DNA of 64,000 bases, taken from the NCBI RefSeq assembly GCF_000452705.1, contig NZ_CP007014.1:806001-870000 (forward strand), given 5' to 3'. The notes below the pieces were generated by a model. It was not told the DNA's origin, made no database searches, and worked only from the letters and a program-made list of their open reading frames with translations. The stretch's first letter is position 1. Every line of letters starts with the position of its first letter. The position numbers and the translations under genes are program-made. Below, piece after piece: positions 28,155-37,204 of the stretch. Source of the stretch: Pseudomonas syringae CC1557. GTDB taxonomy: Bacteria > Pseudomonadota > Gammaproteobacteria > Pseudomonadales > Pseudomonadaceae.

Positions 28155-29066
28155 TCAGGCGGCGTTTTTGAGTTTCGGGTCCAGCGCATCGCGCAGACCG
28201 TCGCCCATCAGGTTGATTGCCAGCACGCTGAGCAAAATGGTCAGACCGGGCAGGCTCACGACCCACCAGGCACGTTCGATGTAGTCGCGCGCCGAGGCGA
28301 GCATGGTGCCCCACTCAGGCGTTGGCGGTTGTACGCCAAGCCCCAGGAAGCCCAGTGCTGCGGCGTCGAGAATTGCCGACGAGAAGCTCAATGTTGCCTG
28401 AACGATCAGCGGTGCCATGCAGTTCGGCAACACGGTGATGAACATCAGGCGCGGCAGGGTTGCACCGGCCAGACGTGCAGCTGTCACGTAGTCGCGGTTC
28501 AGCTCGCCCATCACCGCAGCGCGGGTCAGACGAACATAGGAAGGCAGCGACACGATGGCGATGGCGATCACGGTGTTGATCAGGCCAGGGCCGAGGATTG
28601 CCACAATGGCGACGGCCAGCAGCAGCGAGGGCAGGGCCAGCATGATGTCCATCAGGCGCATGACCGAAGGGCCGAGTACGCGAGGGAAGAAACCGGCCAG
28701 CAGGCCCAGCAGGATGCCCGGGATCAGCGACATGACAACCGATGCCAGACCGATCAGCAGCGACAGGCGCGAACCCTGGATCAGGCGCGACAGCAGGTCG
28801 CGGCCCAGCTCGTCTGTGCCAAGGATGAACTGCCATTGACCGCCTTCAAGCCAGACCGGAGGGGTCAGCAGGAAGTCGCGGTATTGCTCGCTCGGGTCAT
28901 GGGGTGCAACCCATGGGGCGAACAGGGCACAGAACACGATCAGGATCATGAACAGCAGGCCGGCAACGGCGCCTTTGTTTTTCGAGAACGCTTGCCAGAA
29001 TTCTTTGTACGGGGATGGGTAAAGCAGGCTTTGATCGACTGCTACCGCAGGAGTAGGGGTGCTCAT
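28155..29066 (-). CDS. dppC: Dipeptide ABC transporter permease DppC
   Basis: 303 aa from [20 protein letters not shown] at 29066. An N-terminal cytoplasmic stretch leads to the first membrane segment ([20 protein letters not shown]), the DppC/OppC signature [20 protein letters not shown], and the ATPase-docking loop with [32 protein letters not shown] and the C-terminal [20 protein letters not shown] are typical. It sits ten bases after dppB and ten before dppD. Confidence 0.94.
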   Translation of the reverse strand: MSTPTPAVAVDQSLLYPSPYKEFWQAFSKNKGAVAGLLFMILIVFCALFAPWVAPHDPSEQYRDFLLTPPVWLEGGQWQFILGTDELGRDLLSRLIQGSRLSLLIGLASVVMSLIPGILLGLLAGFFPRVLGPSVMRLMDIMLALPSLLLAVAIVAILGPGLINTVIAIAIVSLPSYVRLTRAAVMGELNRDYVTAARLAGATLPRLMFITVLPNCMAPLIVQATLSFSSAILDAAALGFLGLGVQPPTPEWGTMLASARDYIERAWWVVSLPGLTILLSVLAINLMGDGLRDALDPKLKNAA

Positions 29067-29076
29067 ATCGATGATC

Positions 29077-30087
29077 TCAGCGCTGATGACGGATGCGTGG
29101 GTTGGCAAAGCCGTAGAGGATGTCCACCACGAAGTTGACCAGGATCACCAGACAGGCGATCAGCAGAATGCCGTTTTGCACGACCGGGTAGTCCCGCGCG
29201 CCAATGGCTTCAATCAGCCACTTGCCAATGCCGGGCCAGGAGAAGATCGTTTCGGTCAGAACCGCACCGGCCAGCAGTGTGCCGATCTGCAGACCGAAGA
29301 CGGTCAGCACCGGGATCAGCGCATTGCGCAGGCCGTGAACGAACACTACGCGTGCAGGCGACAGGCCTTTGGCACGGGCTGTACGCACATAGTCTTCACG
29401 CAGCACTTCAAGCATCGACGAGCGGGTCATCCGGGCGATCACTGCCAGCGGGATGGTGCCCAGCACGATGGCCGGAAGAATCAGGTGATGCAGGGCATCG
29501 AGGAACGCGCCTTGCTCGTCGCTGAGCAGCGTGTCGATCAGCATGAAACCTGTTACTGGCGGAATGTCATACAGCAGATCGATCCGCCCGGACACCGGGG
29601 TCCAGCCCAGGGTCACCGAGAAAAACATGATGAGGATCAGGCCCCACCAGAAGATCGGCATGGAATAGCCGGCCAGGGAAATGCCCATGACCCCATGGTC
29701 GAACAGGGACCCTCGCTTGAGTGCGGCGATTACGCCTGCAAGCAGCCCGAGGATACCCGCGAAGATCAGTGCGGCAATCGACAGTTCGAGCGTTGCCGGA
29801 AACAGCGAAGTGAATTCACTCCAGACACTGGTGCGCGTACGCAGCGATTCACCGAGGTCGCCCTGGGCGAGCTTGCCGATGTAGTCGATGTACTGGGCAT
29901 AAAGTGGTTTGTTCAGGCCAAGACGTTCCATGGCCTGAGCGTGCATTTCCGGATCGACCCGGCGTTCACCCATCATGACTTCGACCGGGTCGCCCGGAAT
30001 CAGACGAATCAGTGCGAACGTCAATAAGGTGATGCCGAAGAAAGTGGGTATCAACAACCCCACTCGGCGGGCGATAAAACTAAACAT
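29077..30087 (-). CDS. dppB: Dipeptide ABC transporter permease DppB
   Basis: 336 aa. The start MFSFIARRVGLLIPTFFGIT and LIRLIPGDPVEVMMGER are the family signature. The periplasmic loop contains GLNKPLYAQYIDYIGKLAQG, and the ATPase-docking loop is DYVRTARAKGLSPARVVFVH. Six membrane segments can be traced, ending LVNFVVDILYGFANPRIRHQ. It pairs with DppC. It is 72 bp downstream of the adjacent binding-protein gene, so the whole set is probably one operon. Confidence 0.94.
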   Translation of the reverse strand: MFSFIARRVGLLIPTFFGITLLTFALIRLIPGDPVEVMMGERRVDPEMHAQAMERLGLNKPLYAQYIDYIGKLAQGDLGESLRTRTSVWSEFTSLFPATLELSIAALIFAGILGLLAGVIAALKRGSLFDHGVMGISLAGYSMPIFWWGLILIMFFSVTLGWTPVSGRIDLLYDIPPVTGFMLIDTLLSDEQGAFLDALHHLILPAIVLGTIPLAVIARMTRSSMLEVLREDYVRTARAKGLSPARVVFVHGLRNALIPVLTVFGLQIGTLLAGAVLTETIFSWPGIGKWLIEAIGARDYPVVQNGILLIACLVILVNFVVDILYGFANPRIRHQR

Positions 30088-30159
30088 CTTGGTGTGTACC
30101 TCATCAGCCGGTTAGGCGTGCTCCGGCGAGTCTCGGGTAGAGCTCGCCGGATTATTTTT

Positions 30160-31755
30160 CTACTTCACCCTGGTAGTGGCGAAGTTGTTAGTGGTGAGCG
30201 GGCTTATTTGGTAGCCCTCAACGTTGTTGCGCATGGCCGTGAACATTCTGGTGTGAGCCATACTGATCCACGGCTGATCCTTGTTGAATATTACCTGGGC
30301 CTGCTCATAGAGCGCGGCGCGCTCCTCCGGGTTCACTGTTTCACGAGCCTGATCGATCAGTTTCTGGAAATCGGCATTGCACCAGCGGGCGTAGTTCTCG
30401 CCGTTTTTTGCCGCTTCACAACTGAGCATCGGGGTCAGGAAGTTATCAGGGTCGCCATTGTCGCCTGCCCAGCCGGCAGACACCATGTCATGTTCGCCAT
30501 TCTTGGCGCGTTTAAGCATTTCGCCCCATTCCATGACACGAATGTCGATCTTGATGCCGATTTTGGCCAGATCAGACTGCATCATTTGCGCGCCGAGCAT
30601 CGGGTTGGGGTTGGTCGGGCCACCACCGTTGCGGGTGAACAGGGTAAACGTAGTGCCTTCCGGTACGCCTGCTTCCTTCAGCAAGGCGCGTGCCTTGTCC
30701 AGGTCAACCGGCGGATTCTTCAGGCTGTTGTTGTAACCCAGCAGGGTCGGCGGATACGGGTTGACCGCGACCAGCGCATTGCCTTTGCCAAACACAGCGT
30801 TGACATAAGCGTTCTTGTCGAACGTCATGTCAATGGCTTTACGTACCCGCACGTCGCTCAAGTACTTGTGCGTCGTGTTGATCGCAATATAGCCGGTGGT
30901 CATCGCCTCCAGTTCATCGACTTTCAGGTTCGGGTCTTTCTTGATGCTCGGGATATCGTCCGGCTTGGGGTACAGCGCGATCTGACATTCATTGGCCTTG
31001 AGCTTCTGCAGGCGCACGTTGTTGTCAGTGGCGATGGCCAGGATCAGCGCTTCGGATGGCGGCTTACCTCGGAAGTACTCCGGGTTGGCCTTGAAGCGGA
31101 CCTGTGCATCCTTGGCGTACCGCTGGAAGATGAACGGTCCTGTGCCGATTGGCTTGCTGTTGAGGTCGCCGGTCTTGTTGGCTTTCAGCAACTGGTCGGC
31201 GTATTCGGCCGGGTAGATAGAGGCGAAAGCCATGGCTATGTCTGCCAGGAATGGCGCTTCGCGGCGGGTCAGGCTGAACTTGACGGTGTAGTCGTCGGTT
31301 TTCTCGACGCTTTTCAACAGCTCTTTGAAGCCCATGCTTTCAAAGTAGGGGAAGCCGACGCTCGACTTGTCATGCCACGGGTGTTTCGGGTCCAGCTGAC
31401 GCTGAAAACTCCAGAGCACATCGTCGGCGTTCATGTCGCGGGTCGGTTTGAAGTAATCGGTGGTGTGGAACTTGACGCCTTTACGCAGGTGGAAGGTGTA
31501 GGTCAGGCCGTCGTCGCTGATGTCCCAGGATTCAGCCAGTGCCGGAATCACATCGGTAGTACCAGGTTTGAAATCCGCCAGGCGGTTGAACACGGTTTCA
31601 GCCACGGCATCGGCCGTTACTGCTGTCGTGTATTGCACCATGTCAAAGCCTTCAGGGCTGGCTTCGGTGCACACCACCAGAGGTTTTGCCGAAACACTGA
31701 CGGCGACGCTGAGCAGGGCCAGGGCGATCGAGTTGCGTAGCGATAACAGTTGCAT
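30160..31755 (-). CDS. dppA: Dipeptide-binding protein DppA, copy 1 (nearest dppBCDF)
   Basis: 531 aa family 5 extracytoplasmic binding protein with signal peptide MQLLSLRNSIALALLSVAVS ending near VSAK. The signature is LVVCTEASPEGFDMVQYTTA, then LRKGVKFHTTDYFKPTRDMN with PIGTGPFIFQRY and AGDNGDPDNFLTPMLSCEAA. It differs from the three other copies in several pocket-near segments (SVGFPYFESMGFKELLKSVE; TTGYIAINTTHKYLSDVRVR), so its specificity may differ. Its closeness to dppB suggests it is the main partner; in P. aeruginosa the equivalent gene lies between dppB and opdP. Confidence 0.93.
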   Translation of the reverse strand: MQLLSLRNSIALALLSVAVSVSAKPLVVCTEASPEGFDMVQYTTAVTADAVAETVFNRLADFKPGTTDVIPALAESWDISDDGLTYTFHLRKGVKFHTTDYFKPTRDMNADDVLWSFQRQLDPKHPWHDKSSVGFPYFESMGFKELLKSVEKTDDYTVKFSLTRREAPFLADIAMAFASIYPAEYADQLLKANKTGDLNSKPIGTGPFIFQRYAKDAQVRFKANPEYFRGKPPSEALILAIATDNNVRLQKLKANECQIALYPKPDDIPSIKKDPNLKVDELEAMTTGYIAINTTHKYLSDVRVRKAIDMTFDKNAYVNAVFGKGNALVAVNPYPPTLLGYNNSLKNPPVDLDKARALLKEAGVPEGTTFTLFTRNGGGPTNPNPMLGAQMMQSDLAKIGIKIDIRVMEWGEMLKRAKNGEHDMVSAGWAGDNGDPDNFLTPMLSCEAAKNGENYARWCNADFQKLIDQARETVNPEERAALYEQAQVIFNKDQPWISMAHTRMFTAMRNNVEGYQISPLTTNNFATTRVK

Positions 31756-31837
31756 TGTGAACCCTCCATAGAGTTGACGCCGATGGTGGTGTTCTGACGC
31801 AAGGCTGTTGCCCGGCGCCAGAACGGTTTTCAGCGAC

Positions 31838-33253
31838 TCAAAGAATGTTGAACGGAACGGTGGTCACCAGACGGAATTCGTTGATGTTGCCATCAGCCTG
31901 ATTCTCGCTGGCGCGGTGCGTGGTGTAAGTCGCGCGGATAGCAGTGGCCTTGAGCGGGCCGGACTGCACGGAGTACGACGTACCGATGCCGTACTCGTAG
32001 TGAGTTTCGCCGTCCATTGCGTTTACGCCGGACGCTGTCCGAACACCATTGATTGTCTGGACGTCGCCATAGACGTTGCCTTTGTATTTGGTACCGTCGA
32101 TGTCCCAGCCACGCGCCTGGTAGATGTTGAATTTCAGACCCGGCACGCCGTACTCGGCCATGTTCAGTACGTAGGCGATCTGCAGGGACTTCTCGTTCGG
32201 GCCGTTGAAGTCCGAGAGCAGGGAGTTCGCCAGGAAGATCGCGTTGGTGTCGTGCGCATAGTCGAAGTACTCATCGCCAGACACTTGCTGATAAGCAAGG
32301 CTGACGCTGTGAGCGTTATGCGTACCGGTGAAGGACAGGCTGTAGGTATCGTTGTCGATAGGGCCTTGTTTGCTCTGACCGGAGTCCTTGGTTTTGTAGT
32401 AGTTCAGGTTGGTGCTGAGCGCCAATGCCTTGCTGTCACCCAGTTCGTGGGTGAAGCCGAAGTAGTACTGGTGCCAGAAATCTTCCAGGTTCGATGCATA
32501 AAAGCTGGTTGTCAGGCTGTCGGTCGGCTTGTAGTCGGCACCGAACATGTCCAGACGGTCAGCGGTCTGGCTGCGATCACCGTACTCGGAACGGAACTTG
32601 TCCAGGCTTTGTTCCATACGTGGCGATACGCGGTCGAAACTACCGGCTTGAAAGGACAGGTTATTCAACTCATCGCTCTGTACGGCAACACCCTGGAAGC
32701 TGGAGGGCAGTGCGCGGTTGCCGATGAAGGCGATGACCGGGGTATTCACCGATTGGCGACCCATCGTCAGGACCGTGTTGGATACACGTGCCTTGACGTT
32801 GCCCAGACCCATTTTGCTCCACTGACCGACTGCGTCGCCGTCGCTGTGTGCCAGGGTACGGTTGGAGTTTCCTGCAAAGTCATCGGTGTCACGGTCCAAC
32901 GCAATGGCGTTGTACAGCGCCAGTTCGGTGGAGAAACCTACAACGCCCTGGGTGTACCCCGAGGTGTAGTTGACGATGGTGCCCTGTTGCCAGTTGATGC
33001 GACGCGAGGTCTGCTCGGGAACGCCGTTGTCTCTGTAGCTGAACACTTCGCCGCGACGCTTGAGTTCATTGGCGTACCAGTTACGTGTCGTGCCGGTCAG
33101 GTGTTGATCTTCGATAAAGCCGTTGGCGTCGGCCTGTGCATTCTTTGAACTCAGCTCGGTCGGTACGAACGTCTGGCTTGCCGGTTCAGCCTGAACCAGT
33201 GCGCCAAACGACGATAGAGACAATGCCAGTAACGCAGTGCTAGTTGTTTTCAC
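31838..33253 (-). CDS. opdP: OprD-family outer-membrane porin (OpdP-like, peptide uptake)
   Basis: 471 aa outer-membrane beta-barrel of 18 strands in the family. The signal peptide is MKTTSTALLALSLSSFGALV, ending at QAEP. OprD-family features include FIEDQHLTGTTRNWYANELK, the constriction-region stretch VSNTVLTMGRQSVNTPVIAF, and the C-terminal strand NEFRLVTTVPFNIL. The gene sits between two dppA-type genes, exactly where P. aeruginosa keeps opdP (glycine-glutamate porin), so a di/tripeptide channel is likely. Its spacing from the neighbours (82 and 156 bp) leaves room for its own promoter. Confidence 0.9.
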   Translation of the reverse strand: MKTTSTALLALSLSSFGALVQAEPASQTFVPTELSSKNAQADANGFIEDQHLTGTTRNWYANELKRRGEVFSYRDNGVPEQTSRRINWQQGTIVNYTSGYTQGVVGFSTELALYNAIALDRDTDDFAGNSNRTLAHSDGDAVGQWSKMGLGNVKARVSNTVLTMGRQSVNTPVIAFIGNRALPSSFQGVAVQSDELNNLSFQAGSFDRVSPRMEQSLDKFRSEYGDRSQTADRLDMFGADYKPTDSLTTSFYASNLEDFWHQYYFGFTHELGDSKALALSTNLNYYKTKDSGQSKQGPIDNDTYSLSFTGTHNAHSVSLAYQQVSGDEYFDYAHDTNAIFLANSLLSDFNGPNEKSLQIAYVLNMAEYGVPGLKFNIYQARGWDIDGTKYKGNVYGDVQTINGVRTASGVNAMDGETHYEYGIGTSYSVQSGPLKATAIRATYTTHRASENQADGNINEFRLVTTVPFNIL

Positions 33254-33316
33254 GATGTGCAGCTCCCTTTGTAACTTTTATAAATGCCAGTTCTTTAAGG
33301 TCTGGCTTTTGGTGGT

Positions 33317-33335
33317 GCAGGGTTTGTGGCCCTGC
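33317..33335. other. Short hairpin upstream of opdP
   Basis: GCAGGG and CCCTGC flank TTTGTGG in the 156-bp gap between the copy 2 binding-protein gene and opdP. It has no T-run, and its role is unknown. Confidence 0.3.
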
Positions 33336-33365
33336 GTTGTTATAGGTATCAATGCGTAAGTGCTG

Positions 33366-33393
33366 GCTCCTGCCGTACACAAGACGGCAAGAG
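33366..33393 (-). terminator. Hairpin after dppA copy 2
   Basis: GCTC-c-TGCCGT pairs with ACGGCA-a-GAGC around ACACAAG, about 17 bp beyond the stop of the gene at 33410. It lacks a T-run, so the call is moderate to weak. Confidence 0.4.
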
Positions 33394-33409
33394 CAAGCCT
33401 GGCAGGTGG

Positions 33410-34999
33410 TCAGTCGACGACGCTCACCCCCGAAAAGTTGTTGCGCCCGAACGGGCTGACGTGAAAGTCCTTGACCTCGGTACGCAGCGGCTGATTTACG
33501 GTTGAGTGGGCGACCGGGGTGATCGGCACCTGTTCCTTCAGATAGCGTTGCGCCTGTTTGTACAGATCGGTGCGCTGCCCGCGATCGGTGGTGGCCACGG
33601 CGGCCTTGATCAACTGGTCGTATTTCTCGTCACACCACATCGAGTAGTTGTTACCGCCAATGGCGGCGCAGCTGTACAGGGTGCCGAGCCAGTTGTCCGG
33701 GTCACCGTTGTCACCGGTCCAGCCAATCAACGAGATATCGTGCTCGCCGTTCTTGGTGCGCTTGAGGTATTCACCCCATTCATAACTGACGATGTTGACC
33801 TTGATGCCGACTTTGGCCCAGTCGGATTGCAGCATCTCGGCCATTAACCTGGCATTGGGGTTATACGGTCGCTGGACCGGCATGGCCCAGAGGTTCAGCA
33901 CGGTGCCTTCCTTGACCCCGGCGGCGCGCAACAGCTCTTTGGCTTTTTCCGGGTTGTACGGTGCGTCCTTGATGCTGTCATCGTAGGACCACTGGGTCGG
34001 CGGCATGGCATTCACTGCCAGTTGCCCAGCGCCCTGATAGACCGCGCTGATGATGGCCTTTTTGTTGACTGCCATGTCCAGTGCCTGACGAACCTGGAGG
34101 TTGCCCAATGGTTCATGGCGTACGTTGTAGGCGATGTAGCCTAGGTTGAAGCCCGGCTTCTCGATCACCTGCAGGCTCTTGTCCTCCCTGAGATTGGCGA
34201 GGTCCGCCGGGCGCGGATTAAGTGAGACCTGGCACTCGTTGGCCTTTAGCTTTTGCATGCGCGCAGAGGCGTCGGTCACGATGGCGAAGATCAACTGGTC
34301 GATCTTCACTCTGCTCTGATCCCAGTATTCCTTATTGCCTTTGTAGCGAATCTGCGAGTCTTTCTGATAGCGCTGGAACACGAAAGGGCCGGTGCCAATC
34401 GGCTGCTGGTTGATGTTTCTCACATCACCCTTGGCCATCAGTTGTTCCGCGTATTCAGCGGACAGAATGGCTGCGAAGTTCATCGCGATGTTTTGTATGA
34501 ACGCGGCGTCGACCGTATTAAGGGTGAACACAACGGTCAACGGATCGGTTTTCTCGACGGACTTGATCTTCTTGTTCAGGCCCATTCCAGTGAAATACGG
34601 AAACTCGGTCGGGTAAGCGACGCGAAAGGGATGGTCAGGTTTGAGCATGCGGTTGAAAGTGAACAGCACGTCGTCGGCGTTGAAGTCGCGACTGGGCTTG
34701 AAGTCCTTGTTGCTATGGAATTTCACCCCTTCACGCAGATGAAAGGTGTAGATCAGGCCATCTGGCGAAACATCCCACGAAGTTGCCAGGGCTGGAACCA
34801 CAGTTGTATCGCCCTGTTTGAACTCGGTCAGGCGGTTATAGATCGGTTCGGAAGCATCATTGTCAGTCCCGGTCGTGTACTGGGCAATGTCAAAGCCCGC
34901 CGGGCTTGCTTCCGAACAGAACACCAGATTGCTCGCCTGTGCCAGCGGAGCCAGAGCAAGCAGCCCCAGGCACGACGTCATCGCAAGAGTTTTACGCAT
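33410..34999 (-). CDS. DppA-type peptide-binding protein, copy 2
   Basis: 529 aa with signal peptide MRKTLAMTSCLGLLALAPLA ending at QASN. Family 5 features: LVFCSEASPAGFDIAQYTTG, LREGVKFHSNKDFKPSRDFN, QQPIGTGPFVFQRYQKDSQI and GDNGDPDNWLGTLYSCAAIG. It is closer in sequence to copies 3 and 4 than to copy 1. Notable differences include KKIKSVEKTDPLTVVFTLNT. A GGATAGGGATCATC ribosome site precedes the ATG. A 319-bp gap separates it from copy 3, so it may be transcribed independently. Confidence 0.92.
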   Translation of the reverse strand: MRKTLAMTSCLGLLALAPLAQASNLVFCSEASPAGFDIAQYTTGTDNDASEPIYNRLTEFKQGDTTVVPALATSWDVSPDGLIYTFHLREGVKFHSNKDFKPSRDFNADDVLFTFNRMLKPDHPFRVAYPTEFPYFTGMGLNKKIKSVEKTDPLTVVFTLNTVDAAFIQNIAMNFAAILSAEYAEQLMAKGDVRNINQQPIGTGPFVFQRYQKDSQIRYKGNKEYWDQSRVKIDQLIFAIVTDASARMQKLKANECQVSLNPRPADLANLREDKSLQVIEKPGFNLGYIAYNVRHEPLGNLQVRQALDMAVNKKAIISAVYQGAGQLAVNAMPPTQWSYDDSIKDAPYNPEKAKELLRAAGVKEGTVLNLWAMPVQRPYNPNARLMAEMLQSDWAKVGIKVNIVSYEWGEYLKRTKNGEHDISLIGWTGDNGDPDNWLGTLYSCAAIGGNNYSMWCDEKYDQLIKAAVATTDRGQRTDLYKQAQRYLKEQVPITPVAHSTVNQPLRTEVKDFHVSPFGRNNFSGVSVVD

Positions 35000-35318
35000 G
35001 ATGATCCCTATCCTTCAAAGGACGAGCCAAGGCTCGATGTCTAACACGCCCATAGGCAGCAATCGGAACAGCACGCCCGATACATCAGGATTTACCTGAG
35101 CCATGAAGCAGCAGCTCCCTGCCTGTTACTGCAACCTTTCGACGGTAAGTCGGTAGAGGCGGGCGGTATGTAGGCTTGAAGTCTGCAAAGCTCGTAGGAA
35201 AAATCTTGGTGACAGTGAAAAAGTGTCATTGACGACACTTTTTCAACTTGTCGCACGGGTCTCAGAGTCAGGTATAGCGGAGGGCTGCGCCGGATGAACG
35301 GCGCAGTAACCGCCGCGA
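35000..35318. other. 319-bp gap between dppA copies 2 and 3
   Basis: It contains the inverted repeat at 35217-35244 and presumably a promoter for copy 2. No open frame with a ribosome site is visible. Confidence 0.5.
35217..35244 (-). terminator. Palindromic terminator downstream of dppA copy 3
   Basis: GAAAAAGTGTC and GACACTTTTTC are perfect reverse complements around ATTGAC. Read on the minus strand it is a stem ending in TTTTTC, about 75 bp after the copy 3 stop. The symmetry also allows a protein-binding site. Confidence 0.55.
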
Positions 35319-36947
35319 TTACTTCCCGGTCACGCTCACACCGTAGAAGGAGTTCAAGCCAAACGGGCTGATCTTGAAGTCCTGAACGCTGGTACGCATG
35401 GGCTGATAGACCGTCGAGTGCGCGATAGGGGTCATCGGCACTGCATCTTTCAGGAGGTGTTGCGCCTGTTTGTACAGTTCGGTGCGCTTGGCCTGATCCG
35501 ATGTTTCCTTGGCCTGATGGATCAGGGTGTCGAATGGCTTGTCGCACCATTTGGCAAAGTTGTTGCCATTCAGTGCATCGCAGCCAAACAGGGTGCCGAG
35601 CCAGTTGTCCGGGTCACCGTTGTCGCCGCTCCAGCCAATCAGCATCGCGCCGTTCTCGCCATTCTTGGCACGCTTGATGTATTCGCCCCATTCGTAGCTG
35701 ACGATCTTGGCGTTGATACCGATCTTCTTCCAGTCAGACTGGAGCATCTCGGCCATCAGTTTGGCGTTGGGGTTGTAAGGACGCTGAACCGGCATCGCCC
35801 AAAGGGTAATCTCGGTGCCTTCCTTGATGCCGGCTTCCTTGAGCAACTGGCGAGCTTTCTCGGGATCGTACTTGGCGTCCTTGATAGTGGTGTCATAGGA
35901 CCACTGGGTCGGCGGCATGGCGTTGACCGCCAATTGACCTGCACCCTGGTAAACCGAGTCGATGATCTGCTGCTTGTTGACCGCCATGTCCAGCGCCTGG
36001 CGCACTTTCAACTGAGCCAGCGGGTTTGGATGGTCTTCGCCCTTGATCTGAGGCATCACGTTGTAGGCGATGTAACCCAGGTTGAAGCCCGCCTGATCAG
36101 GCATCTTCAGGTTTTTGTCGGCCTTGAGCGGTTCGAGGTCGGCAGGACGAGGATAAGCCGTGATCTGGCACTCGTTCTTCTTGAGCTTCTGCATGCGCAC
36201 CGAAGCATCGGTGGTGATGGCGAAGATCAGGTTGTCGATCTTGACGTCTTCAGGCTTCCAGTAATCCTTGTTGCCGGTGTAGCGAATGTTGGAGTCTTTC
36301 TGATAGCTCTTGAACACGAACGGACCGGTGCCGATCGGCTGCTGGTTGATCAACTCCGGCTTGCCTTCCTTGAGCAGCTTGGCCGCATATTCTGCGGACT
36401 GGATCGACGCGAAGCTCATGGCCATGTTCTGGATGAACGCGGCGTCGACCTTGCCCAGAACGAACTTGACGGTGTGGTCGTCGATCTTTTCGATCCTGGT
36501 GATGTTGGTATCCATCGCCATGTCGGTGAAGTACGGGAATTCAGTCGGATACGCTTTGCGGTAAGGCATGTCCTTGTCAATCATGCGATTGAACGTGAAC
36601 AACACGTCATCGGCGTCGAATTCGCGGGTCGGTTTGAAATATGGCGTGGTGTGGAACTTGACGCCTTCGCGAAGGTGGAAGGTGTACGTCAGGCCATCCT
36701 CGGAGATGTCCCATTTGGTCGCCAGGCCTGGCACAACTTTGGTGCCCCCGCGTTCGAACTGGGTCAGACGATTGAAAACAGTCTCTGCCGCAGCGTCGAA
36801 GTCAGTGCCAGTGGTGTACTGGCCTGGGTCGAAACCGGCAGGGCTGCCCTCGGAGCAAAACACCAGGTTTGATGCTGCGTGGGCGAAAGGTGCGCTGGCG
36901 AGCAAGCTGGCGCCGAGCAGAAACGGAATGACCGCGTGTTTGAGCAT
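35319..36947 (-). CDS. DppA-type peptide-binding protein, copy 3
   Basis: 542 aa from the ATG at 36947, preceded by TGAGGCAACC; the seven codons upstream have no ribosome site. Signal peptide MLKHAVIPFLLGASLLASAP ends near AHAA. Family motifs: LVFCSEGSPAGFDPGQYTTG, LREGVKFHTTPYFKPTREFD, QQPIGTGPFVFKSYQKDSNI and GDNGDPDNWLGTLFGCDALN. Compared with copies 2 and 4 it carries an insert (QIKGEDHPNPLAQLKVRQAL) before the hinge, near the ligand cleft in this family. It has a separate leader of about 257 bp. Confidence 0.93.
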   Translation of the reverse strand: MLKHAVIPFLLGASLLASAPFAHAASNLVFCSEGSPAGFDPGQYTTGTDFDAAAETVFNRLTQFERGGTKVVPGLATKWDISEDGLTYTFHLREGVKFHTTPYFKPTREFDADDVLFTFNRMIDKDMPYRKAYPTEFPYFTDMAMDTNITRIEKIDDHTVKFVLGKVDAAFIQNMAMSFASIQSAEYAAKLLKEGKPELINQQPIGTGPFVFKSYQKDSNIRYTGNKDYWKPEDVKIDNLIFAITTDASVRMQKLKKNECQITAYPRPADLEPLKADKNLKMPDQAGFNLGYIAYNVMPQIKGEDHPNPLAQLKVRQALDMAVNKQQIIDSVYQGAGQLAVNAMPPTQWSYDTTIKDAKYDPEKARQLLKEAGIKEGTEITLWAMPVQRPYNPNAKLMAEMLQSDWKKIGINAKIVSYEWGEYIKRAKNGENGAMLIGWSGDNGDPDNWLGTLFGCDALNGNNFAKWCDKPFDTLIHQAKETSDQAKRTELYKQAQHLLKDAVPMTPIAHSTVYQPMRTSVQDFKISPFGLNSFYGVSVTGK

Positions 36948-37204
36948 GGTTGCCTCAGTTGTTGTCATTTTTGATTAGAGGGAACGACCTCATGAGCCGA
37001 TCCGTCCGATACTTATGCAGGGGCCATACCCAAAGCAAGACACTGACGCCAAAGAAGCGACAAAGAGTGGCACGTTCGTACAGGAATGTCGCGAAAGTGT
37101 AATTTTCCTGGTAGTTGATCGTTTGCGCGAAGCATTTTGATACGTTTAACGCACCATTGAGGCGCAACCGGGTGAGAAAAATGCACCCGGTTGGAGCCCT
37201 GTTG

